DNA of 64,000 bases, from positions 405,489-469,488 of the forward strand of contig NZ_CALNVW010000019.1 in the NCBI RefSeq assembly GCF_940670765.1. Direction: 5' to 3'. Position numbers and translations under genes: made by a program. This document shows positions 24,164-33,398 of this stretch, in pieces. Source of the stretch: Streptomyces sp. A 4/2 (GTDB lineage Bacteria; Actinomycetota; Actinomycetes; Streptomycetales; Streptomycetaceae). Under the pieces are notes generated by a model, which did not search any database, was not told the DNA's origin, and was given only the letters and a program-made list of their open reading frames with translations. How positions within the stretch are numbered: position 1 is the stretch's first letter; every line of letters begins with the position of its first letter.

Positions 24164-25735
24164 CGCGCCTTCGCGCCCCGTCACTTTCCCGTCCCGCGCC
24201 CCGGCCTGCGCCGGCACAGCCGCCCCGGCCCCGTCCGGACCGTCGCCGTCCGCGTTCACCTTCGCGATGATCGCGTCGCGTTCCGGGGTGTCCTCCGGCT
24301 TCACGAAGCCGATGAGGACGTAGAGCACCAGCGAGATCGCCAGCGGCAGCGAGACCTGCCACTCCAGCGCGACACCGGTGTTGACCGAGCCGTCCAGGTG
24401 GTAGTTGGTGAAGTAGAACGCGAGCAGCCCGGCCGCCCAGCTGACCAGCGCCGCCGTCGGCCCGGACTTCCGGAAGCTGCGCAGCAGGCCGAGCATGAAC
24501 GGGATCGCGATCGGGCCCATCAGACCGGCGACCCACTTGATGACCACCGAGATGATGTCCTTGAACGTCGGCGAGTTGATCTGCGTCGCCAGCGCCATCG
24601 ACAGGGCCAGGAAGCCGAGCGTCGAGACCCGCGCGGCCAGCAGACCGGTGCGGCTGCTCCACTCGCGGGCCGCCCGGGAGACGGCCGGGGCGATGTCCCG
24701 GGTGAAGACGGCCGAGATGGCGTTGGCGTCGGAGGAGCACATGGCCATCGTGTGCGAGAAGAAGCCGACGACGACCAGGCCCAGCAGCCCGTGCGGCAGC
24801 AGCGACTCGGTCATCAGGGCGTACGAGTCGGACGCGTCCGGCTTCTGCGCGTGCACCAGCAGCGGGGCACACCACATGGGGAAGAAGAGGACCACGGGCC
24901 ACACCAGCCACAGCAGGGAGGAGAGCGTGGCCGAACGGGTCGCGGAGCGTGCGGAGTCGGTGGCCATGTAGCGCTGGGCCTGGTTCCACATGCCGCCGTT
25001 GTACTCGAAGGTCTTGATGAAGAGGTACGCCAGCAGGAAAGTCACCGTGTACGGCCCGGCCGTCGGGTCGGTGTGGCCGCTGGGCAACTTGTCCCAGACG
25101 GTCCAGATCGCGCTGAAGCCGCCCAGCTTGCCCATGGTGGCGACCAGCATCGCGACACCGGCGATCAGCTGGATGATGAACTGCCCCAGCTCCGTGAGCG
25201 CGTCGGCCCACAGGCCGCCGACCGTGCAGTAGACGGCCGTGATCACGCCGGTGATCAGGATGCCCTGGGTGATGGTGATGCCGGTGAACACGGCCAACAG
25301 GGTGGCGATGGCCGCCCACTTGGCGCCGACGTCCACGATCTTCAGCAGCAGACCGGACCAGGCGAGCGCCTGCTGGGTCTGGATGTTGTAGCGGTCCTTC
25401 AGGTACTCCAGCGGCGATGCCACGTGCAGACGTGAGCGGAGCCGGTTGAGCCGGGGGGCGAAGAGCTTCGCGCCGATCCCGATGCCGATGGCGATCGGCA
25501 GCGACCAGGTCACCATGGAGGTGAGGCCGTACTGGTAGGAGATTCCGGCGTACCCGGTGAACATCACCGCGCTGTAGCCGGACATGTGGTGCGAGATACC
25601 CGACAGCCACCAGGGCATTCTGCCGCCGGCGGTGAAGAAGTCGCTGACGTCGTCCACACGTTTGTGGGACCAGACGCCGATCGCGATCATCACGCCGAAG
25701 TAACCGATGAGCACGGTCCAGTCGAGACTGTTCAT
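24155..25735 (-). CDS. sodium:solute symporter (SSS family)
   Basis: A 526-residue cation-coupled uptake transporter of the cytoplasmic membrane with about 13 helices. Family traits: an N-terminal helix LDWTVLIGYFGVMIAIGVW, then FFTAGGRMPWWLSGISHHMSGYS, VYCTVGGLWADALTELGQF in helix 5-6, and SDANAISAVFTRDI after helix 8, where the sodium-site serines lie. A hydrophilic Ala/Gly-rich tail follows helix 13. GGAGGGGG precedes the ATG by a few bases. The solute is unknown (sugar, amino acid or carboxylate are all possible). The dyad 31 bases upstream suggests specific repression. Confidence 0.9.
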   Translation of the reverse strand: MNSLDWTVLIGYFGVMIAIGVWSHKRVDDVSDFFTAGGRMPWWLSGISHHMSGYSAVMFTGYAGISYQYGLTSMVTWSLPIAIGIGIGAKLFAPRLNRLRSRLHVASPLEYLKDRYNIQTQQALAWSGLLLKIVDVGAKWAAIATLLAVFTGITITQGILITGVITAVYCTVGGLWADALTELGQFIIQLIAGVAMLVATMGKLGGFSAIWTVWDKLPSGHTDPTAGPYTVTFLLAYLFIKTFEYNGGMWNQAQRYMATDSARSATRSATLSSLLWLVWPVVLFFPMWCAPLLVHAQKPDASDSYALMTESLLPHGLLGLVVVGFFSHTMAMCSSDANAISAVFTRDIAPAVSRAAREWSSRTGLLAARVSTLGFLALSMALATQINSPTFKDIISVVIKWVAGLMGPIAIPFMLGLLRSFRKSGPTAALVSWAAGLLAFYFTNYHLDGSVNTGVALEWQVSLPLAISLVLYVLIGFVKPEDTPERDAIIAKVNADGDGPDGAGAAVPAQAGARDGKVTGREGADG

Positions 25736-26103
25736 GTGCCCCCTCCAGGGGTCCGCCTGTACTGAGTTCATCTCGATGAACCTCGATGAACGGGAAACGC
25801 TTCGCCAGTACGTCGTGCGGGCCAAGTCCCCGTGCGGGACCGGGGACTTCACGGATTGAACCCTCTGCGCCAAGGGCGGGTCAAGGGTTTCAATGGTCAC
25901 AAGCATGAACACGGATCAGCAAGTAGAACGAATTTACTCGCTCTTGACCTCTGGACCGGTTGCTCTCGGAGTGACGGGGGCCACACCATGAGCGGGCACT
26001 TCGCCAGACACAGCCGGAAGGCAGAGGCCAAAGGGCAGAAGCCGGAAGGAAGAGGTCGGTACGGAGAGGCCGGTACGAAGCGGTCTCGGCGGCCGAACGG
26101 AAA
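25736..26103. other. intergenic region upstream of the symporter
   Basis: No supported gene. It holds the symporter operator (25766-25791) and, further right, a 'tgaccgggg'-poor, mixed-composition stretch with no recognisable product in any frame, up to the SDR terminator. Confidence 0.5.
25766..25791. promoter_or_regulatory. operator-like repeat upstream of the symporter
   Basis: A perfect dyad GTTCATC-TC-GATGAAC (25766-25781) is followed directly by a third half-site CTCGATGAAC (25782-25791), 31-56 bases upstream of the symporter start. This looks like a repressor site of two inverted halves and one direct half. Confidence 0.6.
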
Positions 26104-26133
26104 GACCGCACGGGATGCGGGTCCCGTGCGGTC
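26104..26133 (-). terminator. hairpin downstream of the SDR gene
   Basis: Perfect 12-base arms GACCGCACGGGA (26104-26115) and complement (26122-26133), 6-base loop, about 54 bases past the SDR stop in its direction of transcription. Confidence 0.8.
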
Positions 26134-26186
26134 GAGAAGAGGAGGTGTCGACGTTCCTGTTCAGTACATCGGTTCAGCGCATCCGT

Positions 26187-27050
26187 TCAGCGCATCAGTT
26201 CACCGGCGTTGACCAGCAGCGACTGGCCGGTGATCGCTCGCGAGCGGTCGGAGGCCAGGAAGATCGCGGCCTCCGCCACGTCTCCGTCCGTGGCGAGTTC
26301 GGGCAGTGCCATCCGGTCGGTGAGCCGCGCCAGGACGTCTGCCTCCGGGATCTGCTCGGTGTGCGCGGTGAACTGGACGAACGCCTGCACCGGCGGGCCC
26401 CACATCCAGCCGGGCAGCACGGTGTTGACCCGGATCCGGTACGGCCCCAGCTCGCGCGCCATCGAGTACATCGCCGAGGTGAGCGCCCCCTTCGACGCGG
26501 CGTACGCGGCCTGGTGCACCTCTGACGGGGCGGCGACGGCCGACTGCGTCCCCACGATGACGACCGCCCCGCCCCGCGCCTTGAGGCCCGGCAGGCAGGC
26601 CCGCGTCATCCGCAGCGTGCCGAGCAGATTGACGTCGATGACGCCCTGCCAGGTGCTGAAGTCGGCGTCCTGGATTCCACCGAAGTAGCTGTCCCAGGCG
26701 GCGACATGGACGACCGCGTCGATCCCTCCGAACCGCTCGACCGCCAGCGCGGCCAGTGCGTCGCACTGTGCCTCGTCGCCGATGTCCGTGGCCAGCAGGG
26801 CGGTGCGCGCGCCCGACGGGTCGATCTCGGCGGCGCACTTCACGAGGTTCGCCTCGGTGCGGGCGCCGAGCACGGCGTTGCCCCCGTCCCGTACGACGGC
26901 CGCGGCCACCTGATGACCGAGCCCGGCGCCCACGCCCGACACGACGACGGTCTTCCCGGCGAGCGAACCGGAAGGCGATCCGCCGGGCTGTTCGCCGGGC
27001 TGTTCGCCGGGCTGTCCGGTAGCGCGGGTTTCCAGGGGGTCGGTTTCCAT
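26187..27050 (-). CDS. short-chain dehydrogenase/reductase (SDR)
   Basis: A 287-residue NAD(P)-dependent oxidoreductase of the classical SDR type. The nucleotide motif is VVSGVGAGLGHQVA (about residues 36-49), the NAG-equivalent is VHVAAW, and the active site is QSAV followed by the YAASK catalytic Tyr/Lys pair; PGWMWGP follows the sixth strand. The first 30 residues are a low-complexity extension (QPGEQPGEQPGG) from a short repeat; a later start is possible. It is divergent from an EthD-like protein with a perfect dyad between them, so the two genes are probably co-regulated in breakdown of an unknown compound. Confidence 0.87.
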   Translation of the reverse strand: METDPLETRATGQPGEQPGEQPGGSPSGSLAGKTVVVSGVGAGLGHQVAAAVVRDGGNAVLGARTEANLVKCAAEIDPSGARTALLATDIGDEAQCDALAALAVERFGGIDAVVHVAAWDSYFGGIQDADFSTWQGVIDVNLLGTLRMTRACLPGLKARGGAVVIVGTQSAVAAPSEVHQAAYAASKGALTSAMYSMARELGPYRIRVNTVLPGWMWGPPVQAFVQFTAHTEQIPEADVLARLTDRMALPELATDGDVAEAAIFLASDRSRAITGQSLLVNAGELMR

Positions 27051-27079
27051 GGTCGGGCCCTCCGGACTCTGGCAGTTTG

Positions 27080-27096
27080 TCTGACGGAGCGTCAGA
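27080..27096. promoter_or_regulatory. 17-base dyad between divergent SDR and EthD-like genes
   Basis: TCTGACG-GAG-CGTCAGA, a perfect 7+3+7 palindrome, central in the 90-base divergent region. The TGACnnnnnGTCA core is of the kind bound by TetR-type regulators of catabolic genes. Confidence 0.6.
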
Positions 27097-27140
27097 GTAG
27101 GGCGGTCCGGTGGAGGAAGGAAGACGGAGGAAGCGGAAGG

Positions 27141-28058
27141 ATGGCGGATCGGATGAGCCAGTCAGCAGGTGCCGGGAAGGCCGGGGAAGCCGAGAAGGCC
27201 GGGGGAGCCGAGAAGGCCGGGAAAGAGGACACCCGCAGCGGGACGTACGCCGAACTGGCGTCGGTCGGGCCGTACGGGGTGCGCCCCGGCCACGCGCTGA
27301 TCACCATGGTGGAGCCGCACCCGGGCCACGAGTACGCGTACAACCGCTGGTACGAGGACGATCACTTCTACGCGGGCGCCATGGCGATGCCGTGGATGCA
27401 GGCGGGCCGCCGCTGGGTCGCCACCCGGGAACTCCAGGAGCTGCGCTACCCGGAGAAGTCGGCGGTCGCCCAGCCGGTGACGGCCGGCTGCTACCTCTCG
27501 ACGTACTGGGTGACCGAGGGCCGCTACGACGAGCACATGAAGTGGACCGTCGGCATCAACAAGCGGCTGAACCGCGACGGCCGGGTCCATCAGGAACGTA
27601 CGCATGTCTTCACGTCGTTCCAGGACCACGAGGCGACGGTCTACCGGGACGGGGACACCGGGCCGCGGGACTTCCACGCGCTCGACCATCCGTACGCCGG
27701 GCTGGTCCTTGAGGTGATCGACGCCGAAAGGCCCGCGCAGCGCGCCGAGTTGCTGGAGTGGCTGCGGACCTCACACCTGCCGGAGCGGCTGTCCGGCGGG
27801 CCCGCAGCGATGGTGACGGTCTTCCGGCCGACACCGTTGCCGGGCGACCGGATGACGTACGTCAAGCAGGTGGAGGGGGTCGATACCCGGCTCACCCTGC
27901 TGTGGTTCCTTGAGGCCGACCCGCGGGAGGTCTGGCAGTCGCACTTCGCCGCGCTCGACGGGGACCTGGTCGAGCGCGGCCTCGGGCGGGTGGAGCTGGT
28001 CGCGCCTTTCGTACCTACCGTGCCGGGCACCGACCGCTATGTGGATCAGCTGCGGTAG
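27141..28058 (+). CDS. EthD/dimeric alpha-beta barrel-like hypothetical protein
   Basis: A 305-residue protein with two related halves suggestive of ferredoxin-like alpha-beta barrels: ALITMVEPHPGHEYAYNRWYEDDHFYAG in the first (shown in part as EPHPGHEYAYNRWYEDDHF) and AGLVLEVIDAERPAQRAELLEWL in the second. The NRWYEDDHF pattern resembles EthD-type proteins that accompany degradative oxidoreductases. The first 30 residues are an Ala/Gly/Lys-rich repeat (EKAGGAEKAGK). GGAGG lies about 10 bases before the ATG at 27141; an ATG at 27153 is also possible. Divergent from the SDR gene across a shared dyad; enzymatic role unproven. Confidence 0.65.
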   Translation: MADRMSQSAGAGKAGEAEKAGGAEKAGKEDTRSGTYAELASVGPYGVRPGHALITMVEPHPGHEYAYNRWYEDDHFYAGAMAMPWMQAGRRWVATRELQELRYPEKSAVAQPVTAGCYLSTYWVTEGRYDEHMKWTVGINKRLNRDGRVHQERTHVFTSFQDHEATVYRDGDTGPRDFHALDHPYAGLVLEVIDAERPAQRAELLEWLRTSHLPERLSGGPAAMVTVFRPTPLPGDRMTYVKQVEGVDTRLTLLWFLEADPREVWQSHFAALDGDLVERGLGRVELVAPFVPTVPGTDRYVDQLR

Positions 28059-28203
28059 CCCACCACTGCTGTACTCGGCAGCGGTGCGCTCGGTGGCGGC
28101 ATGCTCGGCAGGGATGCGCTCGTTCGGGAGGAGCCCCCTCGGCTGGGACGGCGATCCAGTCGAGAGGGTCCTGTCCGATGCGCTGGTGAAAGGAGGCCCG
28201 GCA

Positions 28204-28413
28204 TCAGCCGAGGTCGAAGGCGCCCCGGCTCACGTCCGTGACGAACGCAGTCCATGATCCGGGGGCGAAATCGATACGGGGCCCCGCGGTGACCTTGGAA
28301 TCCCGTACGGAAATGGCCTGAACGGAGGGGGACTTGACCTCCACGCACGCGCCATTTCCGGCGGAATACGACGACTTGATCCAGTTCGTTGCTGCGCCTT
28401 GCTGAATTGCCAT
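28204..28413 (-). CDS. DUF397 protein
   Basis: A 69-residue DUF397 protein (NWIKSSYSAGNGACVEV, ISVRDSKVTAGPRIDF, SWTAFVTDV). It lies 181 bases downstream of the XRE-DUF5753 gene at 28595 on the same strand and forms with it the usual regulator/partner set. CCGGAG precedes the ATG. This DUF397 lacks the stop/start overlap seen in the other set of the window. Confidence 0.85.
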   Translation of the reverse strand: MAIQQGAATNWIKSSYSAGNGACVEVKSPSVQAISVRDSKVTAGPRIDFAPGSWTAFVTDVSRGAFDLG

Positions 28414-28594
28414 TTTCGCTCCGGTCTCGCCAGTGTCGATGGGTGCCAGCGTTCTCGATGACACGATCGACGCTACTCGTGAACCCTCAGCCACAAGACG
28501 GGCGTTCACTCGACCGGATGACATGTCCCCTCGAAGTCTTCCCTTGCCTGCGGGGAGGCCTGTACTCTTCGCCCGCTGCAATGGAATCCCTGTG

Positions 28595-29452
28595 TCAGAG
28601 AGCGAATTCCTTCGCGACCTTCGAGATGAACTCACGGGTCTGGTCGGCGTTCAGGGCCTGCGCCCGCAAGTGCTCGTACATGACGCTGTACCGCTGCACA
28701 TCCGGCGATTTCTCCAGATACAGATCGCTGGTGACGCCCTCGATGTAGACCACGCTCGAATCGCCGGCGTCGGGGAACTCAAGAATGGCGTACTGCCCGG
28801 TCACTCCCGGATGCGCGCCCACCGCGAACGGCAGCACCTGCAGGGTGACATGCGGGAGTTGCGACCATTCGATGAGGGATTCCAGCTGCTCGATCATCGC
28901 CTGGCGGTCTCCCACGAGGCGGCGCAGGGTCGCCTCGTCGAGCACCGCCCACAGCCGCAGTGGGGAATCGGCGGCCCGGAGCCGGTCCTGACGGCGCAGG
29001 CGGACCTGCACGCGCTTCTCGATGTCGGTCGTCGAGGTCTCCGGCATGGCGCCGGTGATCAGCGCCTCCGCGTACCGGCTGGTCTGCAACAGCCCCGGCA
29101 GGACCTGCGACTCGTACACGCGGATCGAGGCGGCGTCCGTCTCCAGGCCGATGTAGACGCTGTACGGGATGTCGCCGAAGGCGTGCCACCAGCCCTGCTG
29201 GCGGGAGTCCTTGGCCATCTGCATCAGCGAGTCGACGATCCGGAGGTCCTCGACCTCGTACACCCCGCAGAGGTCGCGGACATCGCGCTGGCTGATGGAA
29301 CGGCGGCCGTTCTCCAGGCGGCTGATCTTCGACTGGGAGACCAGCAGACGCTCGGCGACCTGCTCGGCCGTCATGTTCTTCTGCTCACGCAGTTTGCGGA
29401 GCTCCTGGCCGAGTCGGCGTCGCCTGACTGTGGGATTGACGTTGGACGCCAC
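28595..29452 (-). CDS. XRE-family regulator with DUF5753 domain
   Basis: A 285-residue regulator. Helix-turn-helix residues 14-70: ELRKLREQKNMTAEQVAERL then SQSKISRLENGRR. The DUF5753 part has YESQVLPGLLQTSRYAEALI, HVTLQVLPFAVGAHPGVTG and SSVVYIEGVTSDLYLE. I use the GTG at 29452 because GGAGG is 9 bases upstream. Relatives in Streptomyces affect sporulation or antibiotic production. It differs clearly from the XRE protein at 18516, so the two sets are not a recent duplication. Confidence 0.9.
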   Translation of the reverse strand: MASNVNPTVRRRRLGQELRKLREQKNMTAEQVAERLLVSQSKISRLENGRRSISQRDVRDLCGVYEVEDLRIVDSLMQMAKDSRQQGWWHAFGDIPYSVYIGLETDAASIRVYESQVLPGLLQTSRYAEALITGAMPETSTTDIEKRVQVRLRRQDRLRAADSPLRLWAVLDEATLRRLVGDRQAMIEQLESLIEWSQLPHVTLQVLPFAVGAHPGVTGQYAILEFPDAGDSSVVYIEGVTSDLYLEKSPDVQRYSVMYEHLRAQALNADQTREFISKVAKEFAL

Positions 29453-29571
29453 GGGAACAGCACCTCCGGCTTTTGACGTACACAGACCCACCTTGAGGGG
29501 GCGCGGTAGGTCTTACTGCTCAGCAGATTGCCACCAATGCAACGCGCTGCGCTGGGAAATGGCCAGAGAGT

Positions 29572-29610
29572 GAGCGCGCGGGGCCGACGACGTGTCGGCC
29601 CCGCGCGCTC
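29572..29610 (-). terminator. strong hairpin downstream of the GPP34 gene
   Basis: A perfect 16-base inverted repeat (GAGCGCGCGGGGCCGA at 29572-29587; complement at 29595-29610) with a 7-base loop. It ends GPP34 transcription before the XRE gene. The rest of 29453-29758 holds no gene. Confidence 0.85.
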
Positions 29611-29758
29611 GTGTTGCGGCTCCCGAACCGGGTCTGTGGGGACGTCGGTGCGGCGGTTCGCGTGGTGCTGGTGGTGCCGGCGCCCGGGTGGACCGGGCGC
29701 TCCGGTGGTGCGGGTCGCTCGTGTGACGCGTGTGCGGTGATGCGGTGTGCGGTTGCGC

Positions 29759-30472
29759 TCAGTGCGCCGCCACGCGGGCCATCGGCCCGTGGTGCGACTG
29801 CATCGGCGCGGCGTTACCCGGTGCCGGTGCTGTCCGGCGCGGCTGTGCGACCGCTCCGTTCTGGACGTCCATCACGGCGTGCGCCACGAGACCGCCCATG
29901 GGGTCGTGTCTGATCAGGTCCCGGAGGCGGGAGCGCGATGAACGCCCCTCGTTGCCGGGGTAGAGGTGCTTGCCGAGCCCCACTGCGTGAGCGAGCGCGG
30001 CGAGCGCCGCGGTCCGCGGGTCCGGCGGTACGCCGGTGCGGATCGCACTGTCCAACCGGGCGCGGATGTCCCGGCTGATGGCTGTCTCCGTCGCCTGGTA
30101 GCGAGTCGTCGGCAGCACTCCGCACATCTGGCCCGCCACGGCATGCACCATGCCGCACCGCTCCAGATGAGCGAGATAAATCTGGCGGAGCCCCAGCCGG
30201 GGCCCGCCGATCCAGTGGACTGCCCGAACCGGGCTGCCACGCCTGCGCAGCAGTTCCAGTGCGGAGTCCAGTGTCGGATCTCCTGTCGGCCGTGCCATCA
30301 CCACGGCGATACGATCCCCGTCCGGGGCTATCCGTCCTGCCAGAGCCAGCTCTACTAGCTGGGCCCCGGCCAGGCCGAGGTCGAGCGACTGCGGCTGCGC
30401 TGTGGTACCCGTGGTCGGGTCCAGAGCGAGCAGTAGAAGCTCTTCCGGAATCGTTCTGCGGCTCCTGCCCAT
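29759..30472 (-). CDS. GPP34 (GOLPH3/Vps74-like) family protein
   Basis: A 237-residue protein of the GPP34 family, relatives of the eukaryotic phosphoinositide-binding Golgi protein GOLPH3, widespread in Streptomyces. The N-terminus TIPEELLLLALDPTTG and LGLAGAQLVELALAGRI are diagnostic, followed by the helical body (LDSALELLRRRGSPV, LERCGMVHAVAGQ). The ATG at 30472 has GGGGAGG 6 bases upstream; an overlapping ATG four bases earlier is in another frame. Bacterial function is unknown, possibly membrane association. Divergent from the D,D-carboxypeptidase gene. Confidence 0.88.
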   Translation of the reverse strand: MGRSRRTIPEELLLLALDPTTGTTAQPQSLDLGLAGAQLVELALAGRIAPDGDRIAVVMARPTGDPTLDSALELLRRRGSPVRAVHWIGGPRLGLRQIYLAHLERCGMVHAVAGQMCGVLPTTRYQATETAISRDIRARLDSAIRTGVPPDPRTAALAALAHAVGLGKHLYPGNEGRSSRSRLRDLIRHDPMGGLVAHAVMDVQNGAVAQPRRTAPAPGNAAPMQSHHGPMARVAAH

Positions 30473-30666
30473 CCATGCCTCCCCGCGTGGATGAGTGACA
30501 GGGTGACCCCTCTCACATTGGTCTGTCGAGAGCGCCTGGGTGTTTTGTGCGTCAATCAAGACGTATGTCGTTCTCGTCCAGTGCAGCGGTTAAGCGCCCA
30601 CACAGGACACTGGTAGATGGTTCGGACAGGCGGGATTTCCCGCGCGGCGTATCGCAGGAGGCATCG

Positions 30667-33195
30667 GTGGCGGGCGAGTCCCCCGACAAGTCGGAGCAGC
30701 GGAAGTCGTCGGGGGTGACGACTCCGGATACCAGCGATCCGAGGCTTGCGGTCTTCCGCGACGCATCGGAACCCGAAGCGAGTGCGGTGTCCGGCTCGCA
30801 GTCGGGTGACGCACGGCTGCGCGCGGCGGTCGCCGCGTGGGTGGCGAAGGCGGACGGGCCGTCTTCCCCGGACGCGGAGCCGTCGGAGCCGTCGGGGGAG
30901 GACGGCGACGCGGATGCCTCTGCGGCTGCTGACGGCGGCGCGGAGCCCGCAGGGGAGCGCGAGGGGCGCGAAGGTAGCGAACCGGCGGAGGAGGGCGCTC
31001 AGGGCGCCTCAGCCGCCGCGCCCGCGGACGTCGCTTCCTCGGGCGCCTCCGAGAGCGCGGAGGCCCGTACGGACGCTTCCGGCGACGCGGATGACGTGGA
31101 CGACTCGGACGGCGTGGACAGCTCGGACGGTTCGGGTGACGACGGGGATGCGGTGGCCGACGCGCCGAAGGGCGAGGCGTCGAACGATGAGGCGCGTGCG
31201 GACGACGCGGAGGAGCCGGAGGCCGCCGACGCGAAGGCGGACACCGCCGAAGCGGATGCCGAGTCCGAGCCCGAGCCCGAGTCCGGGGTCGGCCCCGAGG
31301 CGGACTCCACCGCCGATGCCGGTAAGGCGAAGCCGGAGGCGGACGCGAAGTCCGACACGGACGCGGACGACGGCGGGGCCGACGACTCCGACGACACCGA
31401 GGGTGACGGCGCGAAGCCGGATGCCAAGGCAAAGGCCAAGGTCAAGGCCGAGTCGGATGCCGACGACGCCCCTGAAGCGGACCTCCCTGAAGCCGACGCC
31501 CCTGAAGCGGACGCGAAGGCGACCGCTGGCGACACCGACGCGAAGAAGCCGGCTGCCGACGACACCGACGACGCTGGCGACGGCGACACCGACGACGCCG
31601 AGGACTCCTCCGACGTCACGCAAGCAAACCCCGTCGACCAGCCCACCGGCGTCTTCCGTGTGCCCACGCGCCCCGTGGTCGACCGGCCCACCACCACCCT
31701 GAAGCGCAGCACCTTCGTGCCGCTGCGCCCCGACGACGTACCCGGTGAGCGGAAGAAGAAGCCCGCACCGGTCCCCGCGCCGGCCGGACCTCCGAGCGAG
31801 GCGCCCGCCGCCACGCTCACCGTTCCGACCTGGGCCGCTGGTGGCACCGGCACCGCGGAGGCCGCGCCCGCGGACATCGTCGAGCCGACCCGGCAGCAGC
31901 CGATGCCGCCCAAGCCGCCGCTCGATCTGCTGGCCGAGCTGACCAACACGCCGCCCCCGCGGCAGACCCCGGTACGCACCGTCGTGCGCCGGTTCAAGAT
32001 CTGGACACCGCTGGTCGTACTGCTCCTGATCATCTTTGCGGTTGCGCAGGCCGTACGGCCGCTGCCGACGCCGACCCTCGGGCTCTCCGCGGAGCCGACG
32101 TACACCTTCTCCGGCGGCAAGCTCTCCATGCCGTGGCCCGGCCAGGGCCAGTCGGCCGTCACGGTCGACGGCGTCGGCAGCATGGGTACGGACGGGACGC
32201 AGACGCCCGCACCCATCGCGAGCATGGCCAAGGTGATGACGGCGTACGTGGTCCTCAAGGACCACCCGCTCAGCGGAAAGCAGCAGGGCCCGGAGATCAC
32301 GGTCGACAAGCAGGCGGGCGACGAGGCCAATTCGCCCGACGAGTCGACCGCGCCGATCAAGGAGGGGCAGCACTTCACCGAGCGCCAGATGCTCGAACTG
32401 CTGCTGGTCCCCTCGGGCAACAACGCGGCCCGGCTGTTCTCCCGCTGGGACGGTCCCTCGGCGGACTTCGTCAAGAAGATGAACGCCGCGGCCAAGGACC
32501 TCGGGATGACGCACACCACGTACACCGACCCGAGCGGCCTGAACCGTACGACCCAGAGCACCGCGTCCGACCAGCTCAAGCTGGCCGCCGCGGTCATGAA
32601 GAACGACGTCTTCGCCGAGATCGTCAATCTGCCCCAGGTCAAGGTCCCCGGCATCGACACGACGATCTACAACAACAACACCCTGCTGCTGAACCCGGGA
32701 GTGAGCGGCATCAAGACCGGTTCGTCCACCCCGGCGGGCGGCAACCTGCTGTGGGCCGCCGACACGGTCGTCGACGGCAAGACGCGCCGGATCCTCGGTG
32801 TGGTGATGGGGCAGCAGAGCCCCACGAAGGTCGTGAACGACAGTCTCGACCTGGCGAAGGCCAACGGTCTCAAGCTGATCCAGCACTCCCAGAAGACCGT
32901 CACCTCGGCCACGGTCGTGAAGAAGGGTGACGTCGTCGGGTACGTCGACGACGGGCTCGGCGGGAAGACCCCCGTCGTCGCCACCAAGGACCTGAAGGCG
33001 GTCGGCTGGCCGGGCCTGAAGGTCGACCTCGAGATCGGCGACGGCGGCAAGGCCGTACCGCACTCCGCGAAGGCGGGCACGGTGGTCGGCCAGGTGACGG
33101 TCGGTTCCGGCACCGGCCAGGTGGCCGCCCCCGTCGCCCTCCAGAAGGACCTCGCCGAGCCCGGGTTCGGCGCCAAGCTGACCCGTCTGGGCTGA
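30667..33195 (+). CDS. D-alanyl-D-alanine carboxypeptidase (PBP5-like) with long acidic cytoplasmic tail
   Basis: An 842-residue low-molecular-weight penicillin-binding protein trimming the pentapeptide of peptidoglycan outside the membrane. Catalytic motifs: SMAK (S519, K522), SGN (S583) and KTG (K683). One membrane anchor lies near residues 448-466 (LVVLLLIIFAVAQAV), so residues 1-445 are probably cytoplasmic. That part is remarkable: about 300 residues are Asp/Glu/Ala-rich low complexity, followed by a Pro-rich stretch with FRVPTRPVVDRPTTT. GTG at 30667 is preceded by AGGAGG; a GTG at 30547 is an alternative. The acidic tail may bind partners, as in the disordered N-termini of actinobacterial cell-wall proteins. 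Confidence 0.9.
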   Translation: MAGESPDKSEQRKSSGVTTPDTSDPRLAVFRDASEPEASAVSGSQSGDARLRAAVAAWVAKADGPSSPDAEPSEPSGEDGDADASAAADGGAEPAGEREGREGSEPAEEGAQGASAAAPADVASSGASESAEARTDASGDADDVDDSDGVDSSDGSGDDGDAVADAPKGEASNDEARADDAEEPEAADAKADTAEADAESEPEPESGVGPEADSTADAGKAKPEADAKSDTDADDGGADDSDDTEGDGAKPDAKAKAKVKAESDADDAPEADLPEADAPEADAKATAGDTDAKKPAADDTDDAGDGDTDDAEDSSDVTQANPVDQPTGVFRVPTRPVVDRPTTTLKRSTFVPLRPDDVPGERKKKPAPVPAPAGPPSEAPAATLTVPTWAAGGTGTAEAAPADIVEPTRQQPMPPKPPLDLLAELTNTPPPRQTPVRTVVRRFKIWTPLVVLLLIIFAVAQAVRPLPTPTLGLSAEPTYTFSGGKLSMPWPGQGQSAVTVDGVGSMGTDGTQTPAPIASMAKVMTAYVVLKDHPLSGKQQGPEITVDKQAGDEANSPDESTAPIKEGQHFTERQMLELLLVPSGNNAARLFSRWDGPSADFVKKMNAAAKDLGMTHTTYTDPSGLNRTTQSTASDQLKLAAAVMKNDVFAEIVNLPQVKVPGIDTTIYNNNTLLLNPGVSGIKTGSSTPAGGNLLWAADTVVDGKTRRILGVVMGQQSPTKVVNDSLDLAKANGLKLIQHSQKTVTSATVVKKGDVVGYVDDGLGGKTPVVATKDLKAVGWPGLKVDLEIGDGGKAVPHSAKAGTVVGQVTVGSGTGQVAAPVALQKDLAEPGFGAKLTRLG

Positions 33196-33263
33196 GGGCC
33201 GGCCGAGCGAGAGCCGGGCCGGGCCGCAGCCGCCCGCCGGGCCGAGCGAACGGGATGCAAGGA

Positions 33264-33300
33264 GATACCCCCGCCGGGGTTCACAACCGGCGGGGGTATC
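33264..33300 (+). terminator. hairpin after the carboxypeptidase gene
   Basis: Perfect 14-base outer arms GATACCCCCGCCGG (33264-33277) and complement (33287-33300), about 70 bases past the stop. Confidence 0.85.
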
Positions 33301-33398
33301 CCATATCCGGAGGGGGCGTCCCATTTCGTACGTGTTAGCGTCGCTGGGCAACTCTGGGCGCGGGGACTGCGTCCTCCTTCGCAGGAGAGCGAGCCTTG

